This document shows positions 23,587 to 36,527 of a stretch of DNA of 64,000 nt, one piece after another; within the stretch, counting starts at the first letter, position 1; each line of letters opens with the position of its first letter. The notes below the pieces were generated by a model. That model saw only the letters and a program-made list of their open reading frames with translations, made no database searches and was not told the DNA's origin. Origin of the DNA: Hymenopellis radicata (lineage: Eukaryota; Basidiomycota; Agaricomycetes; Agaricales; Physalacriaceae); contig JADNRX010000071.1 in the NCBI GenBank assembly GCA_015501595.1, positions 62,001 to 126,000 of the forward strand. The letters are read 5' to 3'. The position numbers and the translations under genes are program-made.

Positions 23587-26500
23587 ATGACCTCTCAGTC
23601 GTCTGGGCCGTATGGCACAGGGACGTTCAGCACGCTGGGCACGCCAATGTCGCCCTCTGGACAATCGTATTCATCGCAGACTAGTGCGTTTTGGTTCCGT
23701 AAGACAATGCTTTTTGGATGCTAATAGCGTCCAGATTCAGATTCTACGGCCTCAACACCAGATATGCGGCGTATCAATATCTCGCCACCGGACGACTCGT
23801 GGGACGAAGAGGACTCGGTCGACGAGGTTGAAGCCACCTTGAACAATCTTGAGAACGACCTTGACGAGACAGAGCAGGCCGTCTCGTCCTGGTCCTCCTC
23901 GCAGTCCGGCTCATACTCATACACGGGCACGTTTACGCCCTCGGGATCCTACACCGGCACATACACAGGCTCCCCAGTCGTATTTATCGTTGCCGTCGGT
24001 CTTGGGCACACCGCACTCTACTGCCACTACCTTCCCTCCACCCGCTGGCAGCTCAGATATCCGACTCAGTAGAATCACAGAACGAACAGAACCAAGCTCT
24101 CGCCCAGTATCTGGGACATCGCTCCCTCCGAGACCCACCAATCCAGTGTCAGACCCCGTGCGCAGGTCCTTTTTGGGAGGCGCTATTTCGCCATCGCACT
24201 CGCGGTCATCGACAGACCCAGGCTCCGACCGGGACCTTCCTCCTCCTGGCCGCGCAAACGAGCTCATTGCTCGCTTCGAAACAAACAGCCCAGGACCTGG
24301 CCACTATAGGTCAGGGTCGGCGCCAGGCGGTCGCAGGTCTCCTTCTCCAACAAAATCCAGCTCCTCTTCGTCTGGCTCTTCAGAAACAAGACCGACGACG
24401 ACATTTTCCACATTCCTATCGCCAGCCCGACCTTCGACTGTTGCTTCGACAGGCACTTACACTGGTGCTACGCCAAGTACTTATACGTCAACTAGCAACA
24501 CGCACACTACCGACCCGAGTCGTACGTTCACCACCCTTACCTCGAGTCAAACTCAGACTCAGACTGGCACGTCGAACAACACCCACTTCCGCCCTACGTC
24601 GCCCGGAGCGAACATCCCAACGCTATCCATTGGCATCAGTTCGCAACATCGTTGCTCTTTGGAAAGAGAGGACTCCTTCAAGGTCGCCAAATAAGGCAGC
24701 CTCATCTGTCGGATCAGACAGCGCGGTTTCTCCACCACCCGAACCTTTGCCACGCGACGACGGTCTTTTCGGGATTCGCCGACGCGCTAGTCAGCGTCGC
24801 AGTGGTGAAAACGAGGATAATGGCGTAATATCACCGGAGATGTTGGGCGAGTTGAGTAGATTCGTTGGACCCTCGGAAACAGTGAGTGACTTTTACCTCA
24901 CCACGTGGCCAGACTGATGTTCCCGAAATAGCCGATTCACCTTGGAACGCTCTATTATCTCAACGTGCACTCTGATCCTCCGTACGCATGGCAAAGATGC
25001 CAAGCGCTGCTATATTCTCATGCGATCCTCCTTTCTTGGATTGCTCCTGGTGCTGGCCGAGGCATCATCCAGTTGGATTTGGTTAATTGTAATGCGGTAG
25101 AGAGCGCCCTCAGTTTGGGACATCCTAGGGCGAGAGACGATATTGGCGCGACTACTGCTAGAGAGCAAGAACAGAGAGAAGGAAGAGAGCGGGGTGATTT
25201 AGTAGACCGTCTCGTTCCGTTTTGGATGGTTTACCACGATGGTGTGGAGAGATTAGCCTGCGAAACTTTGGTGGAAAGACAGAGATGGGTGAACAGAATT
25301 TGGTTAGTTCATTGGAACTCCGTTTTAACTCCCAGCTCACAAACATCTAGGGAGGCAGTCAACAATCCGCCACAGACACCTTCCGTTACTCGTACGGGCT
25401 CCTTCACTCAGCGTTCGAGGTCTCCGACAGGTTCAATCCGGACCATCCTCTCGATCGACAGCAGAAGCAGCGTCAGCTCTACAGCGACATCGGGTACTGG
25501 CTCACGTTCCACTGTCTACGTTCCTCCCATCTCCGATGTTCCGGACATGGGCGATGATCTTTCCTCGTCGGACACGCCTAAACGGTCTAGCGCGTCCGGT
25601 TCCCAAGTCAGCTCGACGTACGAGTCGGCTAGCTCTGGGACTAGCAGACGTCGGTCTGGGGCGTTACTGTCATCTTATTACGATCGCACAGTTGACGACA
25701 CTGCCATAGATGGAGAGGACTATGTGTACCGAGGAGACCCTCGCGTGATCACTGGTGGCGCTAGACGTCGTGCTAGCGGTAGACTTCGACGTTCTGGATC
25801 AATGACTGACTTGGGTGGAGAGTTAGCGTCCAACCGATCATCTACTGTTACAACCAGCTACAACACTCCTGCATCCGACGAAGATGATTCGCGTTTCTTT
25901 TCAGCTGGCGACTCGAGCACTCGTTCGAGCTTCTATTCACCCTCATCGTACACGAGGACTGGCTTAACGACTTCCGTGCCCAGTGCGACCCTAACTACAA
26001 CCCGATTCACCGGGATGACCAGCGAAACTCAAACTGGCCCGTCAACGATGTCGTATAGAGGCACCGAGTCTGCTTCCTTGTTGGGTGATTCCCATAACAG
26101 CTCGGGCTCAGGAACGTACTCCTCGAGCTCTCCGTATACGTACAGTTCGACCTATGGATCATCTCCCTACACCGACACGCTCACGGTTTCCTCTGGTTCA
26201 CCGTCGCGGTCTGCTCTGTCGCGCGCAGGTGGTGTCAGACGACGCCCTGGACATTCGCCTTCCTCGCGGTCGTACTCATCTAGTGGTAGTGGGTATACTC
26301 CCGGCAGCGAAGAGTCCTCTGACAAGGAGAATTCCACCGATGTATCCGGCTCTGGTCCCACTGACGATTACTCCAATGGCAGTTATACTCCGAGCGGCAG
26401 CTACACGACCTTGGGTGGTAGCTACACATCTGGTGGTACCTATTCCGGCACTGGAACGTACAGCGATGAAACTGGTGCGTATTACGTTGAATTCTTCTCA

Positions 26501-29500
26501 ATGTAGTATTGATCTTTCTTAGGCTATGATGTGTGTACATCGTCGGATTTATCCGATTCCACGCCTCAGACCACAACCATCACATCGTCTTCCGCCACGT
26601 CAACTGAATGGCGACGACCGCTTCCACCTGCACCCTTATCAATTGTTTCGTCGTCGTCTGACGAACATTACAAGACTGCAGATTCGCAGACGTATGATAC
26701 TGCGCCGTCACGTTCACCTTCCATTGCGTCTTTCGAGTCGTTGCCTAGTATTCCATCGCTTTACACAGATGCTGATGAGGGGTCCATCTATTATTCGGCA
26801 TCTGAACCATCCGCTTATGAGACAGCGGAAGTCTGTCCCTCCTCCATCGGTGACATTCCATCGGAAATTGACCTCAGCACCCCCAAAAGTCGACCTAGGG
26901 ACCTAGACGAAGAAAGCCTCTTGCGAACTCCAAGTGTTCATCCTGAAGATATCCCTCTTCCGTCGTCATCGGAGTCTACTATTTCTACAGAATCATCGTT
27001 GGTGCCAACACCTACCCAAGCTCCTTCCGAGCTTCCTCCTCTCAGCCCAACACCTTCGTCGTTGACACCATCTACCCAGCTCAGCACCCCTCTTCCTTCG
27101 TTGCAGCCCAGCGAGTCTTCGGCGAGAAGTATAGTGTCCTCTTCCGCAAGAAGTGTAGTGTCCTCTTCCGCTCGTTCCTCCGTGGTTCAGTTGACGTCCT
27201 CGTCTGTGCCCTCGACAAGAGGAGCACCTAGTCCAAGTAGCACATCTGCGAGTCCCGTGCACTCTGAGCGCCCCGTAACTCCGTCGGCTCCTCGCACGTC
27301 TCGCACGTCTATGACGATTCCGACTGAATCGAGTCTGACGGAATCTTCATCAGAGTCAGAACCTGCCCCAGTATCTGTAAGGGCACCGTCAACGGTGTTG
27401 TCAGAAGAAGAGTCTTTCGCTCCTGAAACAGATTCCACATGGGACTCTTCGCAACTTCAACCATCACCGTCGTCTCTGTCCATGCCGTTGCCAGAAGGTC
27501 CCAATGACAATTCGATGGAGACGTCCTTCCTGCGTCCTACGGGATCGATTTATTCCTCTGATGACAGGATGAGCGACATTCCTTCGCAGACGCAGTCGGT
27601 CATAACTACGCATGCTCCATTACCGCCCATTTCCCCGGTATCGTCTCTCGTTTCCCCGGAGTCGCTGCCACCACTATCGTCGACCAGTTCTGATGCGAGG
27701 ATAAGCTCTAGAGATTTTCTGACGGTGAGCAGTGGCTCTGTCTCGCTGCAGAGAACTCCCTCTAGTGCTTCCACAACGTCGTATATTTCCATTGCTTCAT
27801 CGGACATGGACTTCTTGGATCCTGGGTCTGACGAGGAATCGGAAGTTCCGGTAAAGAGTGAAACACGGTCTACAGCGACGTATCCGAGCTTATTGGGCAC
27901 ATCCATGTCAGGAACCTCTGTTCGTGCCGTAAGTGATACTCTACTTGGCTGATTCTTTGCAGCTTACATTTCCCGGATAGATTACGCCAGTTTTACCTGT
28001 ACCAGCTCCAGCTGCCCGCAGCATCTCAACACCTAAGGGCTCAGACCTAGGTGAAGTCAGTATTTCGACTCCTCCCGGCGCAAGTCAGACAACGCCCCCA
28101 GAATGGGAATCCGACGTCGTATCGACCTCTATCGCAACTTCACGGACGCCCACGCCCATGCCCAGTAGGCCATCGGGACCGTCTCGAAACATGTTCGACG
28201 ATTTGGATCTTTTGAGACATCAGGTGGAGGAGTATGACACCCACCGAATGCAAGAGAACGACGATATCGCGGATGCTCTGCGTAATATCCAAGAAAACTT
28301 GCAGAGATTATCTACGATGGTCGACCAACCACGGCCTCCGTCACCTCCATCACCGCCACCAGTGCAGAGACAGAGAGATCTTGTGGCACGCAGCGCTGGT
28401 GGTAGCAGTATTATGACCCCGCCACCCCCACGACGTTGGAGATACCCTATGAAGATGCTTTCCGTCGTTCGGCCGATCTCAGTCGCGCGAGCAGTATGAA
28501 CAGCAGCATGTCGTTCTTGTCTTCTCCATTCAGTCTACGCGAAGAGCGACAGGATTCACCGATTCCGTGGGAGGTGCGCAGTGTCTCATCTCCTCCATCC
28601 TCGTCCTCTTCGTCGTCATCGTCGTCCTCGACCTCTTCGCCCCCTCGGCCGTCGACCAGCTCCCCATCGTCATCCTCCGCCAGTAAACCATCGACGGAAG
28701 GCTCTACGACACCAAGAGGAGGGCGTTCTCCGAGTCCTACTGCTCCGTTTGTCATGCCGCAGCCTCCAGCAGCAGCAGCAGTGGTGCCATCGATTCCTAT
28801 TCCGGTCCCAGAGTATGGCGATGTTCTTCAGAACATCAGGGATGACTTGGCTCGTTTAATGGAAGAACAACGGCGCCTTACCGACCTCGTTCAGTCGCGT
28901 CCCGACGCGGACAACCGCCCTGTGTTGGACAGACTGCGAGGCCTTGAGAATCTATTGCAGGCTCTTGGTGGACAGCAATTCCCTCCTCCTCCTTCTGTCC
29001 TCATTCCAATGCCCGTTCCGGAGCCTGCACTACCGCCGATACCGGGGCCACCGCCGCCGCAGGAAGACGATCGGAGGTCACCGTCGTCGCGCTCTGGCGT
29101 CACAGAGGAGACATCCAGTGATTCGTTGGAGGAAATGCTTCGGGCCTTAAGGAGTAATGGTGGCATTGTACAACCTCAGCCTCGTCATTATGATCGGGCC
29201 AATTTGGCGGACCTTGATCGTCTCATCGAAGAACCTTTGGACCAGACGGGCTTTGAACGACCTCAACCCTATACAGACGCTCAACCTTTGCTACCACAGG
29301 TGAGACCACGAGACAGCGTGGAAACGATACGACGGCCGCATTCTGAGCCACCCATTGAATTTCCTCCCTTTGAATTGCCCGATGTTGGCCCCCGTCGCGC
29401 TCCGCCTCCAGGTGCCGCTCGTGCACCAAGACGAAGGGCACGTCCGCCCCGACCCGTCATACCTCCGGCAGAGCGTCCTCCCTTCCGGAGGCCAGTTGAA

Positions 29501-32500
29501 CATGATGACCGACCTGCGCAACCACCAGTTGCTGCTCCGGTCGAGCCACCACAAGAAAGGCGACCCCGTCCTGGACCACCTCCGCGACCTATTCTATTCG
29601 TAAGCGCAATCACGTCTTCTTTTCAACTGTTGATTAACTGTACATCCCAGCCGGAAGTTCCTCGTGACACTCAGTCCGCCCCTCCTCCAGGCGCTCAAGG
29701 TGAATCATGGTATCGACGGCAGCAACCGCAACAGCCACAGCAGGCAGCAGTAAGTATCCTACTCCTCGTAAGATGTTCTTCTCATTCAAAAATATTCCTT
29801 AGCCTCCGCCCGGAGTCTTTGGATCTGCTGAAGCTAGACGTCCACAAGTTCCACAAGCCGGACCGGCCTTCCCGATACCTCAGGTAAATGCATCTGCGCT
29901 TCAATTTCGTCTTGCTATTACTTAGTCTTGTTCAGCAGCCTGCTCCCGTAGTTGATCTCAGTGGCATTCTTCCCATTCTGAGGGTGAGCAAATGATCCTC
30001 AATGACGTGTTATGGATATTTACATCGTATCAGGAAACTCGGGCTGCACAAGTAGCATCTGTTGATCAACAGCGAGAATTGACCCGATATTTAACGGAGC
30101 TCAATCGATGGCTACAACGGGATGTCGATGACCGCAGAAACGAGATTACTGCAGTTTTGCAGCACGTAATTGCGTTAGGTCAAGCGGTGCAAGGTCTCCA
30201 AACTCGTGGCGAGCCAGGTATTATGATTGTTTTTAGACGTGCACAACGTTAACCCATTTGACCAGGATCTCCTTCTTCGTCGGATCGCTCGAGCGGCAGT
30301 AGTTCGTCTTCCTCTCCAGACGATGACTCTGGAACCCATGTTGTTCCTGGTGCTGCTGCGCCACCGTTCATTCCGTACCCGAATCAAGTTCAGTTTACGG
30401 GGCATGGGGAGCCTGTCATTCCTCCTATTATGCCTGAATCACAGCCGGTTATAATCAACCAACCTCCTCCTGTTATCCCAGGCTTTGACAACTATCCGGG
30501 TCCAGCAGTTATGCCAGGTCCTATGCCCGGCCCAGGTTTCCCACAAGTGCCCCCGATGTTCCCTGAAGGTCCACCTGTGGTACCTGTTTACCCTTCCCAC
30601 GATGGAGAAAGACATCCCGAACCGTTTATACCACCACAAGTGGGAGTCACACATGTCTCTATCACTGCCAGTCCCTCCAGCAGCCCGGCGTCGTCGTCAC
30701 GAGGAGCTCTCGAAGGTCTAGGCGGCCTCGTTACTCTCGATCCCGTTCTCATTCTCGTTCTCCCCTTCCGATCCCTGTCAGAGGCCCCAGCCCACCCATT
30801 GTGACTGTTCCCACTAGCGGCCCGATTCCTACTACTACAATCAACATTCCTCCTTCGCATGTGCCTACTGCTGTGCCACCTCCTCAGCAGCCGCTTGTCA
30901 TTCATACGCAGCGCTCACCAAGTTCTTCTCGTTCATCCTCTCGGTCCAGTGCTGGGAGGCGCCGATCGCCAAGTCCAACTCCAATTATCATCGATCGACC
31001 TCCGAGTAGAACTCCTCAACTCGCGCCCCAGCCGATTCTGCAGGCCGCGCCCCCGCAGCCACCGCAACCGGTTCCTGGTCAAACTATTATATATCCTCCG
31101 GACTCTCGTGGTCGATCACGCACTCGTAGTTCTCGTAGTAGCAGGAGCAGGGGGAGTAGGAGCCCTACTACTGTCGTCCTTCAACAACCGCCTCCTTCTC
31201 ACCTTCCCTTTGCTCCAAGCCAGCCAATCATCCTTCCCTCTCATAGTCGTAGTCGTTCAAGTCATCGAAGCCCGGTACCTCCTCAGATAGTCCCCACAGT
31301 GACGCCAGCTTACCCTCCCATTCCTGTGGCTGCCACAGGTCGTCCTGAGGTTATTGTGACATCAGGACCTCGCTCACGCTCTCGTTCAAGGTCGCGTCGG
31401 AGACCTCATTATCTTTCTCGCAGTCGATCAAGATCACGACGCCGACGCCATGATCGCTCAAGATCTCGGCGCGATCGCTCACGGACAAGGTCGCGACGTC
31501 GTCGTGACCGCTCAAGGACCCGCTCCAGATCAAGACGTCGCGATCGTCGCAGCCGTTCGAGATCACGAGACCGTTCTTCGCGTAGCCGTTCCAGGCGCAG
31601 AAGAGATTCTAGAGAACGACGTCGCCGACATGAGAGTTATTCCCCTGGGCGCAGTTACTCGCGCGGGGATGTCAGGCGTCATCCTAGTCGCTTAGAGTAT
31701 GGCACTCCGAGAGTCGTAGAGGAGGTTCTCCCTCCTCCGTCTCATCCGTCCCACGCGCCAACAGTTTTCCACCCTGGCACTATCATATCTCATGCGCCAT
31801 CCATGACTCCCGAGGTCCTGCCAGTACCGATTCCACGGCCGGAACATCCTTATCGAGATGATCACACTGTTCGGTATGAGCCCACTCATTCCCGTCACCC
31901 TAGCCGTAGGTCGGCGAGCCGTCGCAGTCCGTCGCCTGGAGTAATTTCTCATCACCGGACGCCCACAGTGGTTTCTCGTAGTGGTATGAATTCTTCTTTC
32001 TCTGATAATTGCTTGCTGATATTGTCTTCAGAAGGCTCAGAAGAGGAGTTCGCTGAACATGAACCCCACACCCCGATGGTGCACAGGACCTCGACAAGTA
32101 GATCTGCCAGAACACCTCGTCCTTCGGGAGCACATACATCGCATGCTCCGAGCCGCCAAACCACGCGGCGCACAGCACCAAGGACACCTGAAGAGGAAAC
32201 TCGCTCTGTCCCAGAAGAACCCCAAGCGGAATCGTACGTTGCGCCACCATCCGAACGTTCTCTTACCCCTCCCCCGGAGCCCATTCCTTGGCATGATCCC
32301 GCTGAGCGTGACGTACCGGACAGTACAGTGAGAGACGAATATGAACCCACTAGTCATCCTCCTCGCCCTGGCCAAATTCCTCCAAGTCAACCAGGTCGCG
32401 TCACACCTGTGGTTGATCCTCATGATGCTGAGCGTGCAGCCAACCTCGACGCGATGGAGGAACAACTTGGGGAACTTACAAAACATGCCGAGGAGGCTGA

Positions 32501-34261
32501 GAACGCAAGAGAGGATGTCTTCAAAGACAATGAAGATGCTCGTCAACAACTCTTCCGAGAGGCCGAGGAACGGCGGGAAGCTGAAGCTCAAGCTGCTAGG
32601 GATGCACTCATGCAAACATTGGCAGGTCTGGGCGATCACGCGGCTCCTCCGCCAGCTGTCGCGATGCCTGGAGGAGGACCGTCTGATGACGGTAGCGGTG
32701 GTGATGATAGTGACCGCAGCTCTCTGCGTTCCAGACACTCGGAGCATACCATTCCATCTGGTCGTCCTGAGTCCATCGCGGCCAGTGTTCATGACGCAGT
32801 TTCGCGTCATTCCCAAGAGCTTCGGGAGATTGTGGATTTGGAACGCGAGGAATTGCAGCGCAGTCGGGAGGAGGCTCGCGAGGAGAACGAACGTCTGCGC
32901 CAAGCCTTGCAAGAGGAGCATAGTCGGGTGAACAGTATGAAGGACGCTCAGATTGAAGAACTGCAAGAGGAGCTGAGGCGCCTTAGAGAAGAGGTCGAGG
33001 TCGAGAAAGCACAACGCGCTGCTGACGATGCCGAACGACGAGAGCAGGACTTGGCGGAAGCCGGTAATCGTCACGATGATCTCAGGAAAGACTTGTCCGA
33101 GATATTGGGTTTGATCAATCAACAGCGCGAGGCTATGGAGGAGAAGAAGCAGATGTGCCAGGAGCGTGACGCTGGAAAGGAAGAACGGAGGATGAAGAAA
33201 GAGAATGATAAACTGTTGCATGGCGAATGGCTTCAGACTATCATGGAGAAAATGGAGGAGTGTAAAGGGGATTTGGAAAAGCTCAAGACCGAAGGTGCCT
33301 CCAAAGCAGGTTAGAATTTCGTTTTTTTTGCACAACTTCGTTTTCTGATGAAGGAAACTTAGATCTGGAGCGAATCGTCGAACAACTGCGCCAGCAAAAT
33401 GAAGAGCAACAACGCTTGCTCAAGGAGCTGTCTGACAGTAGGTTTTCAGCAGACTCTTTGATCTCGGAACTAACAAGTTATCTTTTTAGCATGGCGTGCC
33501 GATTGTGCTCAACATCATGAGGCAACTCTTCGAACCATAGAAGAGACCGCGAATCAGCGTGTCCCGTACAACGTTCAAGGCGTAAGTCATGGTCTATGGT
33601 GTCGTTCTCGCCCTTACATTTCGCATATAGTATCTAGACGAGTTCAGCAGGGCACTAGCAACAGAAGTCCGTATTCTTCTTGGTGAAGTCGGGAAGCTTC
33701 GCGAGGAGAAGCGTGGGTTGCAACAGTAAGTTGCATTCGAATTCACCGTATTTCACTCGTGACATTTGCTTCCTTAGTGAAATTGGCTACTTGTTGTGCA
33801 CACGGTCGAAATATGGTCCCGGTGGAGAGTTCGATGCCGATTGGAAACCTCCCTCGACTGGTCCTCTTGGGCCACAACAGCCTCCGCCACCGCCGCCTGC
33901 ACCCGAATTACCTCCTGAGGTACCTCCCGCACGACCGGCTTGGCATAGTGTTCCAGCGCGGCGCTCAAGGAAGAAGAAAGAAGCGGCTCCGGGGCCTCCT
34001 CCATCAGAAGCGCCTCATCTTATCGGCCCACCAGGCGGAATCGATGCGCGTCATCAAGTACGCTCTTGGAATACCTGGCTACGTGAGTGTTCTTAGTTCT
34101 TTGGATAATACTGTCTAACGAGTACACTCGCAGCTGATCCCGCCAATGCCCCCACACCGCCCTCCGTTGAACCTACTCTTCTTGTTCCCGATCAAGGCAG
34201 TCCTGGGTTGTTTGGACCACGGTCACCACATTCATCTGTTAGGGGATCTGTCCGACGCTAA
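23587..34261 (+). CDS. Giant PH-domain, Ser/Thr/Pro-rich, RS-domain and coiled-coil protein
   Basis: One gene of about 10.7 kb, by estimate near 3,000 residues, with some twenty short introns. It starts MTSQSSGPYGTGTFSTLGTP. Early exons carry GSYTGTYTG repeats. A PH-like domain spans about 24930-25360 (IHLGTLYYLNVHSDPPYAWQ, ALLYSHAILLSWIAPG, DGVERLACETLVERQRWVNRIW). Next come long Ser/Thr/Pro tracts, short helices (FDDLDLLRHQVEEYD), Pro-rich repeats, and a dense RS domain at about 31360-31680 (repeated RSRSRSR). A Glu/Arg coiled coil follows (32450-33310), then LHEIGYLLCTRSKYGPGGEF-like and a poly-Pro tail ending VRGSVRR. Frame changes near 24525-24640, 28365 and 30640-30685 are explained by introns. 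One near 23880-23980 is not cleanly resolved. PH suggests membrane lipid binding, RS suggests nuclear speckle or scaffold. The function is unknown. Confidence 0.75.
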
Positions 34262-34533
34262 TTTACGATTTTTGGCTATCTATCTGTACTCGTATCACGC
34301 TCTTGACACGACCATTATTGCCCCATGCATTCTGCTGATCTACACTCGTTTACATGCTTTTCCTCATCTACATACATGCTCTCATACGAATCAGTTCATT
34401 GTATTATCTCTTGTACTCACGAATCTATCATGTTGTTGCTACAATACGCCTGAAATTTTCTTGAACAATTTGTCCCACCACGTTCAGATCAATTTAGGTG
34501 ATCGGCGCATCAGCTTGACCAGAACGAACTTCC

Positions 34534-34752
34534 ATGGACGCAGCACTCTCTCCACCCATTCGTCTCCAACCAGTTTCAGTGACTTCCATTTCGGCGCGTA
34601 GTGCGCAGAAACGGATTGACGCCTTCCTCGAAGAATATCAGTCTCGCAGTATGGCTCCGTCTTCAGCCTGCAACACCGCGGTTACCCATCAGTTGAAAAA
34701 TCTGAGAGATGCGTTGCAGGAAGAGAGTCGAAGAAAAAAGGCGGCGAAGTAA
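34534..34752 (+). CDS. Small conserved-looking hypothetical protein
   Basis: A 72-codon single-exon frame, MDAALSPPIRLQPVSVTSIS then SAQKRIDAFLEEYQSRS, NTAVTHQLKNLRDALQEESR and a Lys/Ala-rich end. The second half is an amphipathic helix with heptad-like Leu/Ile spacing. I cannot name the family. The clean start context (TCCATGG) and helical pattern favour a real small protein, but a chance frame cannot be excluded. Confidence 0.4.
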   Translation: MDAALSPPIRLQPVSVTSISARSAQKRIDAFLEEYQSRSMAPSSACNTAVTHQLKNLRDALQEESRRKKAAK

Positions 34753-35685
34753 AGCGTATGATTTCCTGGTATGTTCGCCTACTATACTCTCACTGAATTG
34801 GTTACTGACCCACTGTAGACGTCGTAGTGCAGGCCAGAATAGCCCACTGTAAATCACACGGGCTAATTAGCATACTAGGTGGATAACTGTCACATAGCGC
34901 CAAGTTGCATGAGCCCGCTGAAGAAATTTTCTAGATATCCAATAGCGTGAAATCAAGGACTCGTTTTCTGAATATGTCTGGAACGAATTGCGACCTGTAA
35001 AGTGTCTTGCTACTTCTACTAGGGTTTCCAACCACGTCGCATGGGGCATCTTGACGTCAAGGCCTTGTTCGTCGTGCAGTAAGCGACGGGATCGAACACA
35101 CTTGTTTGATTGAGGGCGAGAAAATGGAGCGTGGAGATTACGCGTTGGCCCTCACGCTCGACACCAGGCCCTCAATCAGTCCGACGACCATTGCGAACAT
35201 CATTTTGACCTGTACGAACTAATCTGCTTCGTGATGATGGGGATCCTCGACTGGTAGAAGAAGCGAAGGGAAAGCCCCGTCAGTCGGAGGAGTACGTGAA
35301 GGCTGAGACGGATTCCCCCTTCAGAAAGTCAACTGGATGCCCGAAGTCCTGGTGGAACAAGAAGAATAGCGCTCCTCCTATCGCCGACTTGTGCTCAATA
35401 CTGGTGTTGCTCTATGTGGCTACACTATGGTAGGTACGCTGCACTACCCCATTGTTTTTTGGTCCTCGTGATACGTGCGTCGTATCTTATGTATACTCTC
35501 CGTTCACAGCACCGTAGGTTACTCCAATGTTATTATTTTCGTCTTCATCAGCAATGACTTCTTGAACAGACAAGGTTTCGAATTGAAACGTTAATGAGGG
35601 TTTCTTGCGATTTCCAGGTTCTGAGCTAGAACGATGCAGTCATCTGCCCATCGCGGCTGTCTGACGGGAAAGCCATATTCCCAGT
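34753..35685. other. Interval without supported gene
   Basis: About 0.9 kb with only short, unconvincing frames. It may contain remains of the same decayed locus as the aldehyde dehydrogenase relic that follows. No RNA gene or clear repeat was seen. Confidence 0.4.
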
Positions 35686-36067
35686 ATGCCTTCGACATAC
35701 ACCGACACTCCGACCTACAAAGGAACGATTAGCCTCAATACTGGACTCTTCATCAATGGACACTTTGTCCACGCTGCGCAAGGAGGGTCTGTCGAGAGCG
35801 TATTATCAGCTTAGATCGTTGAGGGACGTTCACCTGAACCTACTCAGCGTCTTTAATCCACCCTAGACAATCATTGATCTCAAGTCATCCACTCATTCTC
35901 ATACCGTTTTAGCGACTGGAAAAAAGATCACATCTGTCACTACTGCTGGAACGAAAGAGGATGTCGACCTTGCAGTCAAAGCCGCTGAACAGGTAAGCTT
36001 GATGGCGCCCGTGGATCAGATCAACGCACTAATGGAGCATGTTAGGCATACAAAACAAGTGGGTGAA
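35686..36067 (+). pseudogene. Truncated aldehyde dehydrogenase relic (N-terminal exons only)
   Basis: The first exon reads MPSTYTDTPTYKGTISLNTG then LFINGHFVHAAQGG. A later exon reads TGKKITSVTTAGTKEDVDLA then VKAAEQ, and after an intron AYKTSG and a stop. This matches the first ~70 residues of fungal NAD(P)+ aldehyde dehydrogenases. The middle junction has lost the conserved N-P residues. Nothing after the stop resembles the Rossmann or catalytic Cys domains, so most of the gene is gone. 36068-36527 is then the promoter region of the next gene, with no other signal. Confidence 0.72.
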
Positions 36068-36527
36068 TATCATATATGCGCTTGATGTGTGAGTCTCTAA
36101 CTCAATCCTCTACAAATCATTATCTCAATACGAGTCTTGGTATAAATACTCGTGTAAAGGCCGTTCATGTCAATTTTATGGTGCTATGAAGTAATGTGTA
36201 CTTATTCGTAGTCAAACGACAAAGCACATTGAAAGCATCGAGCCTTTACAGTAGTGGGCGAGCTCGATGAGTTACGCTATTTTAAGGTCCATAAGGACGC
36301 GATCGGCCGAAAGTGCCGACATCTACTGTTCGTCTTTTCACTCCATGAAGAAATCGCAAGACTCGCCAGCACTCGAAAAGTACTTCGTCTAGGCCGGATG
36401 ACTGCAGGGGCACTGACTCTAGACTATGGATTTCACCAATGTTTGGAAGATCGCGCAATATGTTCTAATCGGCCTATGACCTTGGAGTCACCAGGCCTGG
36501 CTCAGACGTCTTCCTCTATCGCCTACC

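Noticed and set aside
28364..28440. Frameshift in the giant gene
   Set aside because: A 47-nt GTGCAG...TAGCAG intron joins SPPP to YYDPATPTTLEI in frame.
32037..33335. 432-codon open frame antisense to the giant gene
   Set aside because: It is opposite a coiled-coil exon; the Leu/Ser-rich translation is the expected reverse of Glu/Gln/Arg codons.
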